This document shows, piece by piece, positions 10,452-20,868 of a stretch of 64,000 nucleotides of DNA; the first letter of the stretch is position 1, and each line of letters starts with the position of its first letter. The DNA comes from Cohnella ginsengisoli (GTDB taxonomy: Bacteria; Bacillota; Bacilli; Paenibacillales; Paenibacillaceae): positions 533,868-597,867 of the forward strand of contig NZ_JAPDHZ010000002.1 in assembly GCF_029525555.1 (NCBI RefSeq), read 5' to 3'. Both the position numbers and the translations under genes were made by a program. The notes beneath the pieces were generated by a model. It ran no database searches. It saw nothing but the letters and a program-made list of their open reading frames with translations, and was not told where the DNA came from.

Positions 10452-10485
10452 CAGAGGACCGCCCCCTACGGGAAGCGGTCCTCTG
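10452..10485 (-). promoter_or_regulatory. Intercistronic hairpin after the binding-protein gene
   Basis: A perfect 11-bp stem (CAGAGGACCGC and its complement) with a 12-nt loop and no T-tract, between the binding-protein stop and the AraC start. It is more like an mRNA-stabilising or processing element than a terminator, as is common behind highly expressed binding-protein genes. Confidence 0.6.
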
Positions 10486-10492
10486 AAGACGC

Positions 10493-12032
10493 TTATTTTT
10501 TGCCGTTCGCTTTCGCCCATTCGTCGATTTGCTTTTGCTTTTCTTTTAGCACCGTCTCGGCGCCTACCTTCTTCATTTTCTCGGTGAAGATCGGCAAATA
10601 TTTGTCGGGATCGATCGTGCCGGTCTCGAGCCCCGGGCTGTATTCCTTGAACAGCGCATCCATGTTCGCCATCTCGGCCTTGACATTCTCGCTGTTGAAG
10701 TTGAAGCCGCTCAGCGCCGGCACGGTCGCTTCTTCGTTCAGCTTCTTGACCCGCTCCCACGTGTCGGCCGGCTGGCCTTCGAGCAGGTAGCCGTTGGTCA
10801 CGTTGCCGAAAATCCAGCCGGCGTTGTTGGAGTAGCCGCCCTTGTCGATGATCTTGATCGTATTGTCGCCGACCTTCGTGTAGTGCTTGCCCTCGATGCC
10901 GAACGTGAGCAAGTTGAATAGATCGGCGTTCGTGTTAAGCAGCTCGAGCAGCATGAGCGCGCGGTCCGCATGCTTCGAATTGTAATTGATCGCGTTCATC
11001 GTCGGCGTGACGCCCGTGAACGTCGGCTCGGCGATCGGCACGTAGACGACTTCGTTACCGCCGAAGTCCGCCTTGCGTCCGGCTTCGCTGCCCGGGGCGA
11101 GCGTGAAGTCCTGGACGACGGCGACATTGCCCGAAGCGAGCAGCGGTTTCAGGTCGCTGACCGTGGCGGCGTCCGGGTTCGTGTACCCTTTATCGTGCCA
11201 GCTCTTCATCAGCTTCACGTGCGTCTTGTATTCGTCGGTCTGGAGCAGATCGATCGCGGTCAACGGGTCGCTGAGGCGATAGTCGACGCCGCCGAGCCAC
11301 TGCATGCCGTAAGCTTCGCTCAGTCTCGTCTGGTCTTTGCCCATCCCGAACGGAATGATGCCGGGCTCGTTCTTCTTGATCTGGTCGAGCAGCGGCTCGA
11401 GATCGGCGTACGTCTTGACCTTGCTCGTATCGAAGTTGTATTTGTCCACGAACCGCTTCTGGATGATGAAGCCCGGCGTCTTCGTGAACGTCTGGAAGTT
11501 TGGAATCGCATACAATTTCCCTTTGACCTTCACGTCGTTCCAGGCGACCTGGGAGAAGCTCGCCTTGATCGTCGGCGCGTATTTGTCCAGCATCTCGTCG
11601 GTAATTTCCATAAAAGCGCCCTTATTGACGTTATCTCCGTACTTGAACAGCCAGCTGGAGGTCCATACGAGGTCGTAGTCGTCGCTCGCGGCCACGATCG
11701 TGTTCATCTTGTTTTCGTAGTCGCCGCCGTCGATCGGCACGAGCTCCACCGTCGTATTGATCAGCTTTTTTGGTCATCTCGTTGAAGGCATCGGATACCG
11801 CCTGCTGGTCCTGCGGAATGCCGAACTGGACATAGTACCACTTGAGCTTGACGGGCTCGAGCGCCGCGGCTTCCGAGCCGGACGGCGAGGCCGACGACGA
11901 CGCGCCTGCGGATGCGGACGGCGAAGCCGGCGCGGACGAAGACCCCTCGTTCCCTCCGTCGTTATTGCCGCAGCCGCTTAGTACCAGACCGAGCGACAAT
12001 GCCGCGGTCACCCCCGTACGCCATCTTTTCAT
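10493..12032 (-). CDS. Lipoprotein sugar-binding protein of an ABC importer (LplA type), frame broken at T6
   Basis: The 5' frame encodes a lipoprotein signal with lipobox LSGC followed by a Ser/Ala/Pro-rich linker (ASPSASAGASSSASPSGS). The remaining ~410 residues are in another frame, with the extracellular solute-binding motifs VVQDFTLAPGSEAGRK and DKYLPIFTEKMKKVG. The break is the T6 run 11766-11771; removing one base restores EMTKKLINTTVELVP and gives 512 residues, normal for this large family. The start at 12032 has GGGAGGT nine bases upstream. It is anchored outside the membrane and delivers an oligosaccharide to the two permeases just upstream. No ATPase gene lies in the operon; a shared MsmX-type ATPase is expected. 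Confidence 0.87.
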
Positions 12033-12133
12033 TTTCAAACAACCTCCCTGTTCTTTTTTATTATGTTGGACGGCGGCGGCGAGAACAAGCGTTTTTTGGG
12101 CCTGTCCCGCCCCGCGGATTCCCGGATGAAGGG

Positions 12134-13085
12134 TCAGCCTTTGAGCGAGCCGAGCGTGAGCCCGGAGACGAAGTAGCGCTGGAAAAACGGAAAGATGCAG
12201 AGCATCGGTCCCGCCGCCAGGATGGCCATCGCCATCCGCACGCTATACTTGGGCAGCTGTCCGACGTCGATGCCGAGCTGCTTGACGAACTCGGTGTTGG
12301 CCGTCAAATATTCGATCGTGCTCAGCATCCGGACGAGCAGCAGCTGCAGCGTCGCCAGGTTCGGCTTGTCGATGAACAGCATCGCGTTGAACCACTCGTT
12401 CCAATAGTTGAACGCGATCGTAAGTCCCAGCGTGGTGAGGGCCGGCGTGGACAGCGGAAGCACCATCGTGAAAAAAATGCGCATCTCGCTGGACCCGTCT
12501 ACCTTGGCGGACTCGATCATTTCGAACGGGATCTTCGACATGAAGCCCTTCATGACCATGATATGGAAAGGGCTGAGCAGCCCCGGGATAATGACGGCGA
12601 GCAGGCTGTCCTTCAGATGCAAATATTGCGTCATTAAAATATAAAACGGTACGAGACCGCCGCCGAACAGCATCGTGAAAAACACGTAGAACGTAGCCTG
12701 GCGGTTGAACCGGTAATCCGAGCGCGACAGCACCCAGCCCGTCATCGCCGTCAGCAGCAAGCCGGCCGCGGTCCCGGCGACCGTCACGACGATCGTGACG
12801 CCGTACGCGCGCAGCAAAATCTTGGGCGATTGGAACACGAGGCGGTACGCGCCGAGCGACCAGCGTTCGGGGGATGAATTGATAGCCGTGGCGGAGGATC
12901 GAATCCTCCGATGAAAAGCTGGAGACGACGACGAGCAGAAACGGTACGAAGATGCACGCCGAGACGACGATGAACAGCGCGTTGATCAGCCACCGGTAGA
13001 TCGGACGGGAATCGAGCGCTTTGGACCTCGCGGCCGGCAGCTCGGGCGCGGCGCCGGCGTTTGCGGTTGCTTGGATCGTGGACAT
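12134..13085 (-). CDS. ABC sugar permease, YtcP/LplC type, frame broken at G5
   Basis: Two frames make one 316-residue permease once one base is removed from the G5 run 12869-12873 (restoring GYQFIPERWSLGAYRLVF). The N-terminal frame carries the first membrane segment (LINALFIVVSACIFVPFLLVVV). The rest carries about five more and the ATPase-coupling EAA loop in the form EMIESAKVDGSSEMRIFFTMVLP. It ends in FVSGLTLGSLKG, typical of the family. It is the second inner-membrane subunit of the importer with the neighbouring LplB-type permease. The start has GGGAGGGG five bases upstream and lies 16 bp after the upstream gene. Confidence 0.87.
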
Positions 13086-13100
13086 GCGGGCCCCTCCCGG

Positions 13101-14017
13101 TTACCAAAGTGAGTTTTCTTCGTTGAGCTTGCGGACGACCATGTTGGCGCCGAGGACGAGCACGAGGCCGACGACGGATTGGAAGAAGCCCACCGCGGCC
13201 GACATGGAGATGTCGCCGATCGTGCGGAGCGCGCGGAATACGTAGGTGTCGATAATGTCCGTCGTCGAATAGATGAGCCCCGTATTGTTCGGAATGAAAT
13301 AGTGCAAGCCGAAATCTCCGCGGAACATCCCCCCCCGATGGACAGGATGAGCAAAATCGTGACGAGCGGCGCAAGCAGCGGGATCGTGATTTTCAGCGCC
13401 ATCTGCAGCTTGTTCGCGCCGTCGATCCTCGCCGCCTCATAGTAACTCTGGTCGATCCCCATGATGCCCGCGTAGTAGAGCAGGACGTTGAAGCCGACCG
13501 CTTTCCACAAGTGCACGAGATTCAGGATGATCGGCCAGTACGCCGCGCCGAAGTACCATTCCACCGGCTGCATCCCTACGCTCTTCAGCAGCGCGTTCAG
13601 GAAGCCGTTCTGATGGTCGAGAAACGCGTTCGAAATATACGAGACGAGCACCCACGAGAGAAAATACGGCAGGAACATGACCGTCTGGTGAATCTTGATC
13701 CACCTTCTCGTCAGCTCGTTCAGCAGAATCGCCAGGGCCAAAGAGACGACCAGCGTGAGCACAATATAACTCAAGCTGTACAAAATGGTGTTTCGCGTGA
13801 CCCGCCACGCGGTATCGCTGACGAAAAAAAACTTCAGGTTGTCGAAGCCCACCCATTCGCTGCCGAAGATCCCCTTGCGCAGGTTGTAGTCTTTGAACGC
13901 GATGACGATGCCGACCATCGGAATGTAGGACATGACGAGGAAAAACAGAAAGCCCGGCAGGAAAAGCACGCTTAACTCTCCGTTTTTCCCTCTCAGGAAA
14001 GAAAATCTTCTTCTCAT
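13101..14017 (-). CDS. ABC sugar permease, LplB type, frame broken at C8
   Basis: The 5' frame gives a six-span permease up to LLILSIGG, with the EAA loop near SYYEAARIDGANKLQMALKITIPLL. The remainder (MFRGDFGLHYFIPNNTG to KLNEENSLW) lies in another frame. The break is at the C8 run 13329-13336; six bases would give the canonical SIGGMFRGDFGL, so two extra bases (or one missing) are implied. The corrected length of ~304 residues is normal for LplB. The start is the ATG at 14017 with GAGGTGA eight bases upstream; the GTG at 14029 lies inside that site. It partners the next permease. Confidence 0.87.
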
Positions 14018-14211
14018 TGCTGCGGTCACCTCGGTTTGTTGTGCGAAATCGCCTCGTCGGTTTGATGCCTATTATGCGAAGGCGGCCGCGCTTGCGGATA
14101 CTGCCGGAACTGAACTTTACGCGCGGGCGGGACTGTATAAACTGCACATTGCTTGCGAAAACGCACTTGCAAAGGCTTTGCGGACGGACGCCGCGGCGGA
14201 TTTTCGCTTGG

Positions 14212-16560
14212 TTAGCGAGGAAGCGGTTCGGCATCGGGCAAAGGATCAGGCATGTCGATCCGCCATCGCCGATGTCCGGGCGCGCATGGGAAGACGGTCT
14301 CCGATTCGCCGAGCGCGAAGCGGAGTTTGAACGGCTTGTCGGTGCGGACATGTACGTGCCAACCGTCCCGTTCGTCGATAAGCTCCACGTCGATCGTCGC
14401 CTGGCCGAGCGGATATCGTCTCGCGCCAACCGCCGTCCTTGGCGGCGGGCTCCACTTCAGCTCGCCCGCGGTCGCATCGGGCTCGAGTCCGATGACCGTC
14501 TCGAGCAGCAGCGCGATCGGCCCGAGCGCTGTCCAGCTGTAGTCCGGCGCCGAGGCGCTGCCCTTGGCGAAGCGCTCGCTGCAGTAGTTCTCCCAGAACG
14601 AGCCGGTGTCCCGGTACACCTCGCGAAGGGCGTTCAAATGCTTGAGGGCGGCGCGGCGGGCCAAGTCGGTCATGCCCGCCCGCTGGAAGCCGCGGATCGC
14701 GGCGTAGTTCGTCGGCGCCCAGACGGACCCCCGCCAGTAGTCGCCTTCCGGGACGAAGTGAGGCGAGTCGGCCGCGACGCTCGGGATCGGATGCGGCCGC
14801 CAGAACGCCTTGGGGTCCGTCAAGTGCCGCGCGAGCGACTGAACCCGGTCCATGGGCACGGCACCGGCCAGCAGCGGCCAGAAGGCGGTGACGACCTTGT
14901 TCGGATTGTGTCCGCCCTCGTCGAGCGAAGCGGAATAAATCTTGGCAGCCGGATCCCAGAGATGCCGGTTCAGCGCTTCTTTGGTCGCCTCGTATTCCTG
15001 CGCCCATCGCGCGGCTTCCTCGTCGCGGCCGATCAAGCCGGCGATCTGCCCGAGCAGCTCCGCGTCATGCGCCATTTGCGCGGTGAGGCAAGGGTAGCCG
15101 CTGCCGTAAGAAGGCGAGTTGTCCAGCCCGTTGGCGAGGCCCGTCGTCCAGTACGTTCCGTTCGCCTGCCGGCGGTTGCGGACGATCCAACGGTGATACG
15201 CCTTGAGCGCGGGGTACGTCCGCTTCAGGCGAAGGACGTCGCCGGTGAGCATCGCCAGGCTCCACTCCGCCAGCGACAGAATCGGCGGATTCGGCCCGAA
15301 GTCGGGCTCGTACAGCACGGGCTGCCGGTCCCTTACGTCCAGCTCGCGGTGAATGTAGCCCCCGTCGAACTGAGTGCCGTAAAGGACGTCGAGCGACGCA
15401 TGGACGGGCAGCGCCCTCGCGCCGTATTTCGCAGCGATCGCCGTAAACGCCGTGTCCCATAGAAACTGGTTCACGGGAAAATTAGATCCTGTGGAAATGT
15501 AGCCGCCCGGCAGGCCGCTATCCGGCGCGGGCTCGCGGACGAGCCGCAGCAGCATTCGCCAGGCTTCGGCGTACAGCTCGCCGAGCCCCGCCCATTCGGC
15601 CGGCAGCACCGGCTCCGGGGCTGCCGCCAGCAGCTCTCGCTCGGACGGCCAGCGCAGCTGCCGGCGCTCCCGCTCGGGCGCCAGCCGGCCGAGCGACTCG
15701 AACACCGGCAGCGGCACGCGGATGCCGGGCGCCGACGGGTCCGCGGACGCGGCGCGCAGCGTCAGTTGGTCCGTTCGGACGATCTCGAGCAGCGGCTCGG
15801 CGCGCTTCTCGGTCTCTTCCCATCCGCGGGCGGACGGCAGCGGATCGACCGTGTCGGCGACGGGCACGTGGACGATCAAGATGTCCGCGGACGCGCTCGG
15901 GTGCGCATGTTGCTCGTACTTCGTCTCGTACGGCACGACCGACGAACGCAGCTCGAGCCGCGAGGTGGGCCGTTCGGCCGTCGACCGGCAGTCGGTGCCC
16001 GGCGGCTCGAACGGATCCTGCAGCCGCTTCGCCTCGACGCGCTGATAGACGATGCCGCCAGCCTGGTGCTGGACCGGGTCGAAGCGGAGGTGAACCGGCG
16101 GCAAGCCGGAGATGCCCGGGTACACGGTCCCGCTCATGCGAATGATGTCGGGGCGGGCTTCCCGCACCGCCTCCAACACCTTCTGCCTGTTGCGCGACGG
16201 GCAGTTGGCCGCGGCGTAGGGCGCGAACGAAGGCCGCTCGCCCGTGAATCCGCGCAGGACGGCTTCGCCCTTGCGGCACGGGACGGCGAACGCGCCCCGG
16301 ATCTCCCGCTGGAAAGAGCGCCAATACAGCGGCTCGTCGACGACGAGTATGCCGTTCAGCCATAGGCGCAGCGGTCTGGGCGAGCGCCATTGGAGCAGGA
16401 GAACGCCGTCTTCGGGAACGGCGACGACGCCATCGTAGCGGCGCGGCTCGCCGTCGCATGGCAGCAGCCAGTCTTCTTTATCCCGGCTGACCGGTCGGTC
16501 CCCGCCGGACGCGTCGTCCGCGGGGCGCCATCGCTGAATGGCGATTGGAGCGTTTGACAT
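14212..16560 (-). CDS. GH63-like / MGH1-type (alpha/alpha)6 glycoside hydrolase
   Basis: 782 residues. An N-terminal beta-sandwich (~1-330) is followed by an (alpha/alpha)6 barrel with FPVNQFLWDTAF, GLDNSPSYG (the Asp is the probable general acid), GDYWRGSVWAPTNYAAIRG and SFWENYCSE (probable base). This is the set seen in GH63 and mannosylglycerate/glucosylglycerate hydrolases. There is no signal peptide, so it is cytoplasmic. The start at 16560 has GGAGGTG six bases upstream; an ATG 21 bp further out has none. It is the first gene of the importer operon, so it probably trims the imported oligosaccharide from its non-reducing end. Substrate is not assignable. Confidence 0.8.
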   Translation of the reverse strand: MSNAPIAIQRWRPADDASGGDRPVSRDKEDWLLPCDGEPRRYDGVVAVPEDGVLLLQWRSPRPLRLWLNGILVVDEPLYWRSFQREIRGAFAVPCRKGEAVLRGFTGERPSFAPYAAANCPSRNRQKVLEAVREARPDIIRMSGTVYPGISGLPPVHLRFDPVQHQAGGIVYQRVEAKRLQDPFEPPGTDCRSTAERPTSRLELRSSVVPYETKYEQHAHPSASADILIVHVPVADTVDPLPSARGWEETEKRAEPLLEIVRTDQLTLRAASADPSAPGIRVPLPVFESLGRLAPERERRQLRWPSERELLAAAPEPVLPAEWAGLGELYAEAWRMLLRLVREPAPDSGLPGGYISTGSNFPVNQFLWDTAFTAIAAKYGARALPVHASLDVLYGTQFDGGYIHRELDVRDRQPVLYEPDFGPNPPILSLAEWSLAMLTGDVLRLKRTYPALKAYHRWIVRNRRQANGTYWTTGLANGLDNSPSYGSGYPCLTAQMAHDAELLGQIAGLIGRDEEAARWAQEYEATKEALNRHLWDPAAKIYSASLDEGGHNPNKVVTAFWPLLAGAVPMDRVQSLARHLTDPKAFWRPHPIPSVAADSPHFVPEGDYWRGSVWAPTNYAAIRGFQRAGMTDLARRAALKHLNALREVYRDTGSFWENYCSERFAKGSASAPDYSWTALGPIALLLETVIGLEPDATAGELKWSPPPRTAVGARRYPLGQATIDVELIDERDGWHVHVRTDKPFKLRFALGESETVFPCAPGHRRWRIDMPDPLPDAEPLPR

Positions 16561-16846
16561 GATGCACCTCCGGCGATTCATTGAATGGTTTATTGCGATC
16601 TGTCGTTCGCCGTTTGACTTGCGGGCTGCGGACGTCTTGGGCTCAGTATGCTTCGAGGCGAAGGCAGGGTCTACTGTACGGAGTGAACGTCAATGCCCCA
16701 GTCGGTTATTGCCGACTATCCATCTTGCACATGACTACCAAAAATGAAGGTGGGCACGCTTGGACGGGAGAATGGCGGAGGAGTCGACGATCGCTCTCGC
16801 GGAAGGCGTTTTGATTGGATCCTAATTGGGACTTCCTTAGGCAGCC
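16561..16846. other. Leader region upstream of the GH63-like operon
   Basis: 286 bp between the glycosidase start and the tandem repeat. It must hold the operon promoter, but no clean -35/-10 pair or palindrome was found and no credible small gene is present. Confidence 0.4.
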
Positions 16847-17175
16847 CAACTGCGGGGAGTCTCTACTTGTTTCTGGTTGAGACTTTTCCGCACATGCCAG
16901 CTGCGGCGAAGTTTGATTTGTTTCTGGTTGAGACTTTTTCGCACATGCCAACTGCGGCGAAGTTTGATTTGTTTCTGGTTGAGACTTTTCCGCACATGCC
17001 AGCTGCGGCGAGGCTCGGTTTGTTTCTGGTTGAGACTTTTCCGCACATGCCAACTGCGGCGAAGTTTGATTTGTTTCTGGTTGAGACTTTTCCGCACATG
17101 CCAGCTGCGGCGAAGTTTGATTTGTTTCTGGTTGAGACTTTTCCGCACATGCCAGCTGTGGCGAGGCTCGGTTTG
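16847..17175. repeat. Tandem repeat, six 51-bp units plus a degenerate flank
   Basis: The word TTTCTGGTTGAG begins at 16870, 16921, 16972, 17023, 17074 and 17125, exactly 51 bp apart. Each unit continues with ACTTTTCCGCACATGCCA and a GCGGCG box. The unit ends vary: AAGTTTGATTTG in units 1, 2, 4 and 5, AGGCTCGGTTTG in units 3 and 6, giving an A-A-B, A-A-B order with a 153-bp superperiod. A decayed half unit precedes them (16847-16869). Because 51 is a multiple of three, several frames stay open, but none has a ribosome site or a protein-like composition. It is most likely a non-coding minisatellite between two minus-strand transcription units. Confidence 0.93.
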
Positions 17176-17193
17176 TTCCGATTGAGGAAAAGC

Positions 17194-17220
17194 AAAAAAG
17201 GAGGCCTCGCGGCCCCCTTT
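17194..17220 (-). terminator. Terminator of the beta-helix protein gene
   Basis: A seven-pair GC stem (GGGGGCC with GGCCTCC, one G-U pair) followed on the minus strand by six T residues; ~30 bp past the stop. Confidence 0.8.
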
Positions 17221-17249
17221 CACGCCTGTGCATGTATCGCTAATTCATC

Positions 17250-19526
17250 CTACAGCCGCGTCAGCTTGTCGAAGTCCGGCGCGTACGATCCTGCGTTATG
17301 GTAGAACTTGATCGTGTTGCTGCCCGCGTTCAGGCTCACCGTCACGTCGACGTAGCCGACCGTCGTCCAGCTGCCCGTCGGCGCGAAGGTCACGGTGACC
17401 GCCGTGCCGCCGTTTACGCTCATCAGCCCCGTTCTTGCCGAGGCGTCTCCGTTTTTGTAATACACTCTGGCCGTATAGCTGCCCGACGAAGACGCAGCCA
17501 CGCCGTTGAACTGGAGCGTGCCGTCGTTGTTGCCGATGTTGTTCACCGAATAGCCGCCCGAGCACGTCGAGCAGGTCGCCCTCCAGGCGCCGCCGGTCAG
17601 CGTATTCGCCGTCGCTTCCGCCTCGTAGGTTGCGCCGGCCGAGGAGGAAGCGTTGGTCGTGACGGACAGTGCTGTGCTTGCCGCCGATTCGTTGCCGGCC
17701 GCATCCTTCGCCTTGACCGTGAACGAGTACGCGGTAGACGCGGCGAGACCGGTCACCGTGTAGCTCGTGCCCGTGATCAGGGACGAATTGACCTTCGTCG
17801 TGCCGCGATAGACGTCATAGCCGGCCACGCCGACATTGTCCGTCGATGCCGTCCAGGTCAGGCTGACCGTCGTGTCCGTCTTGGACGGCGAAGCGAGTCC
17901 GGTCGGCGCGGTCGGCGCCGTCGTATCCGTGCCGCCGCCGGTCCCGGTCCATTCGTACCGGCCGATATCGGGCGCGGCGCCGCTGTAAGGCAGTCCGACA
18001 TTCGTACCGGCGTTGACGACCAAGCTCGACGACGACGAAGGACGGAAGTACGGATCGGGCTTCGCCCCGGACTTGTTCAGCCCCGGATTTCCCGTCAAAT
18101 TGTTCGTCGTCACCAGGTTGGACGGCGCCGCGCCGAACGGACGCAATACGGCCGGCACGTTGTTCAGCACATTGTAGGTCATCGTCGTATTGGACAAATA
18201 ATTCGTGTCCGACGCCGTCAGAATGAGCGCGTAGGACATGTCTTCGACGATATTGTTCTGGAACTTCGTGTTCGTGATGGGCGAATTGCCGACGATCTTG
18301 TACCAGACGGCCTGCTCGAATTTGTTGAAGTAGTTGTTGTAGATTTTGTTGTTGTCATAGGCGTAGCCGACGTTAAGATTTTCGAAAAAGATGCCGGAAT
18401 TGTAGGCGTCGGCCGGCAGCACGCGGTTATAAAAGACGTTGTTGTAAATCTCGTTGTTGCTGACGTACTTCTCCTGCCACATGCCGACGCCCCACCGGAA
18501 CTGCTCGAGGTAGTTGTTGTACACCTTGGCGTTGCCCGCCGCCAGCTCGATGCCCGCCACCGGCGTATCGTCGCGCGTGTTGATCACGGTGTTGTCGCGG
18601 AAGGTCAACGTCGTCCCCGTACCCGCGAACCGGTTGACCAGCGACACCCAGTTGTTGAGCGTATTGTTGTAAATCTCGCTGCCGTCGTAAATGTTCCAAA
18701 ATTCGAGAGACGCGTCCGCTCCCCATTTCGTATCGTAGCTGTTCGTATTGATCGTGTTGTCGTATACCTTCAGCCCCTTGAACCAGCCATTGCTCTCGAA
18801 CTTGATGCCGTAGCCGGCAGTTTCGTTGATCGTATTGTGATGAAGGAGCGCGCCGTCCACGCCGCCGATCAGGATGGCGCCGGACGTCCAGTTGGCCAGA
18901 TCCTGAGCCACATTCGTCAGCACGCAATTGTAAACTTGGATGCCCGTCAAATAGAAGGACGGCGGCACCGTGTCCGTCGGGCTCCAGCTGGCGATGATCC
19001 GCATCGCCGTATGCTTGGTGTTCTGTACGTTCACGTCGTGGATAATGACGTTATCGCGACCTTCAACGTGGATGCCCGCTTCAAGCGCCTTGGATTGTCC
19101 GTCGATCTTGAACCCGCTCAGCGTCTGATTGCCGTTCGCGTGCGACGACGAGATCAGCAGGAACAGCTCGGTGCGTCCGCTGGCGGCCGGAAGCGAACCG
19201 GCGGATACCGTCGTCTGCGAGACGCCGGCTCCCGTGACGTTGACGCCAACCGGCAGTTGGATCGGCTGCGTCTCCGTAAACGTTCCCGCCGACAGCACGA
19301 TCGTGTTGCCAGCGCCGGCCGGCACATGCGCCGCCGCGTAGGCGATGGTCTTCCAAGGGCTCGCCGCCGTCCCCGTGCCGGTCGTATCGCTCCCCGACGG
19401 ACTGACGTAGTAGTTCGTCGCCGCGTGCGAACGCTGAACGAACGAGATCGTGCCCATGCCGACAAACAATACCGCGACCAACAGCCATACCAAGCTTCTT
19501 GACGCTGCGCTCTTGCTCATGCTCAT
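17250..19526 (-). CDS. Secreted right-handed parallel beta-helix protein with Fn3 and CBM6/35-like domains
   Basis: 758 residues. Signal peptide ~1-35 (hydrophobic [18 protein letters not shown], cut after SHA). Residues ~37-535 form a parallel beta-helix, with a DUF1565-like start ([23 protein letters not shown]) and many N-x-I/V-Y-N-N-x coils as in pectate-lyase-fold enzymes. A fibronectin type III domain follows (~540-635), then a C-terminal carbohydrate-binding module of the CBM6/35 type (~640-758, [17 protein letters not shown]; ending [15 protein letters not shown]). It is a secreted polysaccharide lyase or hydrolase acting on plant wall polymers; the catalytic residues could not be assigned. 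The start has AGAGGAGGA nine bases upstream. It stands alone, with a cre-like site upstream. Confidence 0.85.
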   Translation of the reverse strand: MSMSKSAASRSLVWLLVAVLFVGMGTISFVQRSHAATNYYVSPSGSDTTGTGTAASPWKTIAYAAAHVPAGAGNTIVLSAGTFTETQPIQLPVGVNVTGAGVSQTTVSAGSLPAASGRTELFLLISSSHANGNQTLSGFKIDGQSKALEAGIHVEGRDNVIIHDVNVQNTKHTAMRIIASWSPTDTVPPSFYLTGIQVYNCVLTNVAQDLANWTSGAILIGGVDGALLHHNTINETAGYGIKFESNGWFKGLKVYDNTINTNSYDTKWGADASLEFWNIYDGSEIYNNTLNNWVSLVNRFAGTGTTLTFRDNTVINTRDDTPVAGIELAAGNAKVYNNYLEQFRWGVGMWQEKYVSNNEIYNNVFYNRVLPADAYNSGIFFENLNVGYAYDNNKIYNNYFNKFEQAVWYKIVGNSPITNTKFQNNIVEDMSYALILTASDTNYLSNTTMTYNVLNNVPAVLRPFGAAPSNLVTTNNLTGNPGLNKSGAKPDPYFRPSSSSSLVVNAGTNVGLPYSGAAPDIGRYEWTGTGGGTDTTAPTAPTGLASPSKTDTTVSLTWTASTDNVGVAGYDVYRGTTKVNSSLITGTSYTVTGLAASTAYSFTVKAKDAAGNESAASTALSVTTNASSSAGATYEAEATANTLTGGAWRATCSTCSGGYSVNNIGNNDGTLQFNGVAASSSGSYTARVYYKNGDASARTGLMSVNGGTAVTVTFAPTGSWTTVGYVDVTVSLNAGSNTIKFYHNAGSYAPDFDKLTRL

Positions 19527-19828
19527 TACTTGAATCCTCCTCTGCGGTTCGAATGGTAGTGCGCCACCATTGTTCCACGCAGGGCCGTCCCCGCGAAACG
19601 ATATATTTTGAACATTAATGCCTTTCGCGATTTTCCTGACTGTATAGTTTTGTAATCGCTTGCAAAAAGAAATAATCCCGCTTGCCGGATGGCTTGCGGA
19701 CTAAATTCAATCCTTTTATTTCAAATATACGCTTTGCTAATCGCGTTTTCCTGTTTGGTCATGATGAATGACAAATTGATCGGCTCCAATCTAAATCGTG
19801 TTGCGAAAGCAGTCTCGTTCCTCACGGA
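19527..19828. other. AT-rich intergenic region upstream of the beta-helix gene
   Basis: 302 bp, much richer in AT than its surroundings, carrying the upstream control region of the beta-helix gene including a cre-like box at 19651-19664. No small gene or hairpin seen. Confidence 0.5.
19651..19664. promoter_or_regulatory. Candidate CcpA cre site upstream of the beta-helix gene
   Basis: TGTAATCGCTTGCA matches the cre consensus TGWAANCGNTNWCA at 13 of 14 positions. It lies ~125 bp before the start of a secreted polysaccharide-degrading protein, a typical target of carbon catabolite repression. Confidence 0.55.
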
Positions 19829-20080
19829 CTAACTCTTAAGATGCCGTTGTGAATGATGCACGATCCACCGAAGAAGCAAATAAAAACCTATTCCAATAAG
19901 CGGAAAGCAAAAGACGCCTGCAATCGAGAGATATTGATTCGTTTCGCTTTTTCCTCTTTTCTCGCAATCGTCCGAAACCCAGCTCACGACTTTCACATGT
20001 CCGATTAACAAAGCTGCTGCCGCGATAATGAAGCCAAATAGTCCGATAAGAAACCAAATTGCCGTCTGGTTATCGATCAT
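19829..20080 (-). CDS. Small two-span membrane protein, unknown function
   Basis: 83 residues. Two hydrophobic segments (about residues 8-28, WFLIGLFGFIIAAAALLIG, and 52-72, IAGVFCFPLIGIGFYLLLRW) flank a charged loop DDCEKRGKSETNQ; the tail is basic. I do not recognise the family. Its start overlaps the stop of the acetyltransferase gene by 4 bp (ATGA), so the two are translationally coupled. Base composition is lower in GC than the sugar operons. Confidence 0.65.
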   Translation of the reverse strand: MIDNQTAIWFLIGLFGFIIAAAALLIGHVKVVSWVSDDCEKRGKSETNQYLSIAGVFCFPLIGIGFYLLLRWIVHHSQRHLKS

Positions 20081-20868
20081 TGGATATCCCCTTGATCAAC
20101 CGCTTTATCCATCCGCTTCTCATAAAAAACGATCGTCATCTTGTCGTTAATAATCTTGCTTCCCTCGGTTCTCCTGTAGCTCAGTTTTTCGTAAAGGTAG
20201 CAAAGGCCCGCCTCCTGCCGGATGGTAGCCAGCTCCCACTTCGCTGCATCCGCGTATTGTCGCTCGATCAATTCGAATACGATTTGCGCGATCCCCCGGC
20301 CTTGGTGCTCGGGCAAGAGGAAGATCGGACTCACCCGGTAGATATTATTTGGCTTTTTAACGATTCGAATGGCCCCCACAGTCAGAGTGGAAAGAACGAT
20401 GAGGTAGTATTCGGTGAAAGGTTGTTGAAGCCGTTCGACGATTCGCTCGACCGTTTCGTTGGCCGGATTCGTATCGAAGTCCTCGTATTTTAGCAGCAAA
20501 GGCTTGAACGCTCTGATCTGCATTTCATGAATGAGGCATGCATCCTGAATATCCGCTCGCACCAGCCCTACACTAAACGGTTCATGACCGTCGTCGAGGC
20601 GACCGAACGATACGATATGCGGCAGCTTCGTATCTTTAAGCCTTTCGTGCGCTTCTGCAATATCCGGTCGATTGTTTTTCGTCAAGATCCAGCCGCTTAT
20701 TACGTTTTTAATGATCTCGACATCGTCATGATTTCTCTTCGATAAATCGGCTTCGGTCACCGCGATCGGTTCCCCGAAATGCAGCGATAGCGCGGACGTG
20801 ATTTGAAACTGCTCCGCTTCCGTGAGCGCCATGAATCGGGCGAGGAGGCTTCTGTCGTTCGGCTCCAA
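20077..20868 (-). CDS. GNAT-family N-acetyltransferase
   Basis: About 263 residues. The N-terminal ~110 residues do not resemble a known domain; the C-terminal half is a GNAT fold with the acetyl-CoA loop LLPEHQGRGIAQIVFELIE and the C-terminal CYLYEKLSYRRTEG. It transfers an acetyl group to an unknown amine in the cytoplasm. Start choice: AAAGGAGG abuts the ATG at 20874 with zero spacing, whereas the in-frame TTG at 20868 has ideal six-base spacing, so I prefer TTG. It is the first gene of a two-gene unit with the small membrane protein. Confidence 0.8.
   Translation of the reverse strand: MEPNDRSLLARFMALTEAEQFQITSALSLHFGEPIAVTEADLSKRNHDDVEIIKNVISGWILTKNNRPDIAEAHERLKDTKLPHIVSFGRLDDGHEPFSVGLVRADIQDACLIHEMQIRAFKPLLLKYEDFDTNPANETVERIVERLQQPFTEYYLIVLSTLTVGAIRIVKKPNNIYRVSPIFLLPEHQGRGIAQIVFELIERQYADAAKWELATIRQEAGLCYLYEKLSYRRTEGSKIINDKMTIVFYEKRMDKAVDQGDIQ

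Noticed and set aside
7006..16560. Prophage or integrative element boundaries
   Set aside because: No integrase, transposase, tRNA or direct-repeat ends seen here or elsewhere in the window.
16847..17175. CRISPR array
   Set aside because: Units are contiguous 51-bp copies without unique spacers, and no cas genes are present.
16706..17304. Repeat proteins encoded by the 51-bp array in several frames
   Set aside because: Frames stay open only because the unit is a multiple of three; no start signal, and flanks are unrelated to the repeats.
17298..19502. 734-codon open frame antisense to the beta-helix gene
   Set aside because: It is rich in Arg, Val and Asp with no domain, has no ribosome site, and results from the codon pattern of the opposite strand.
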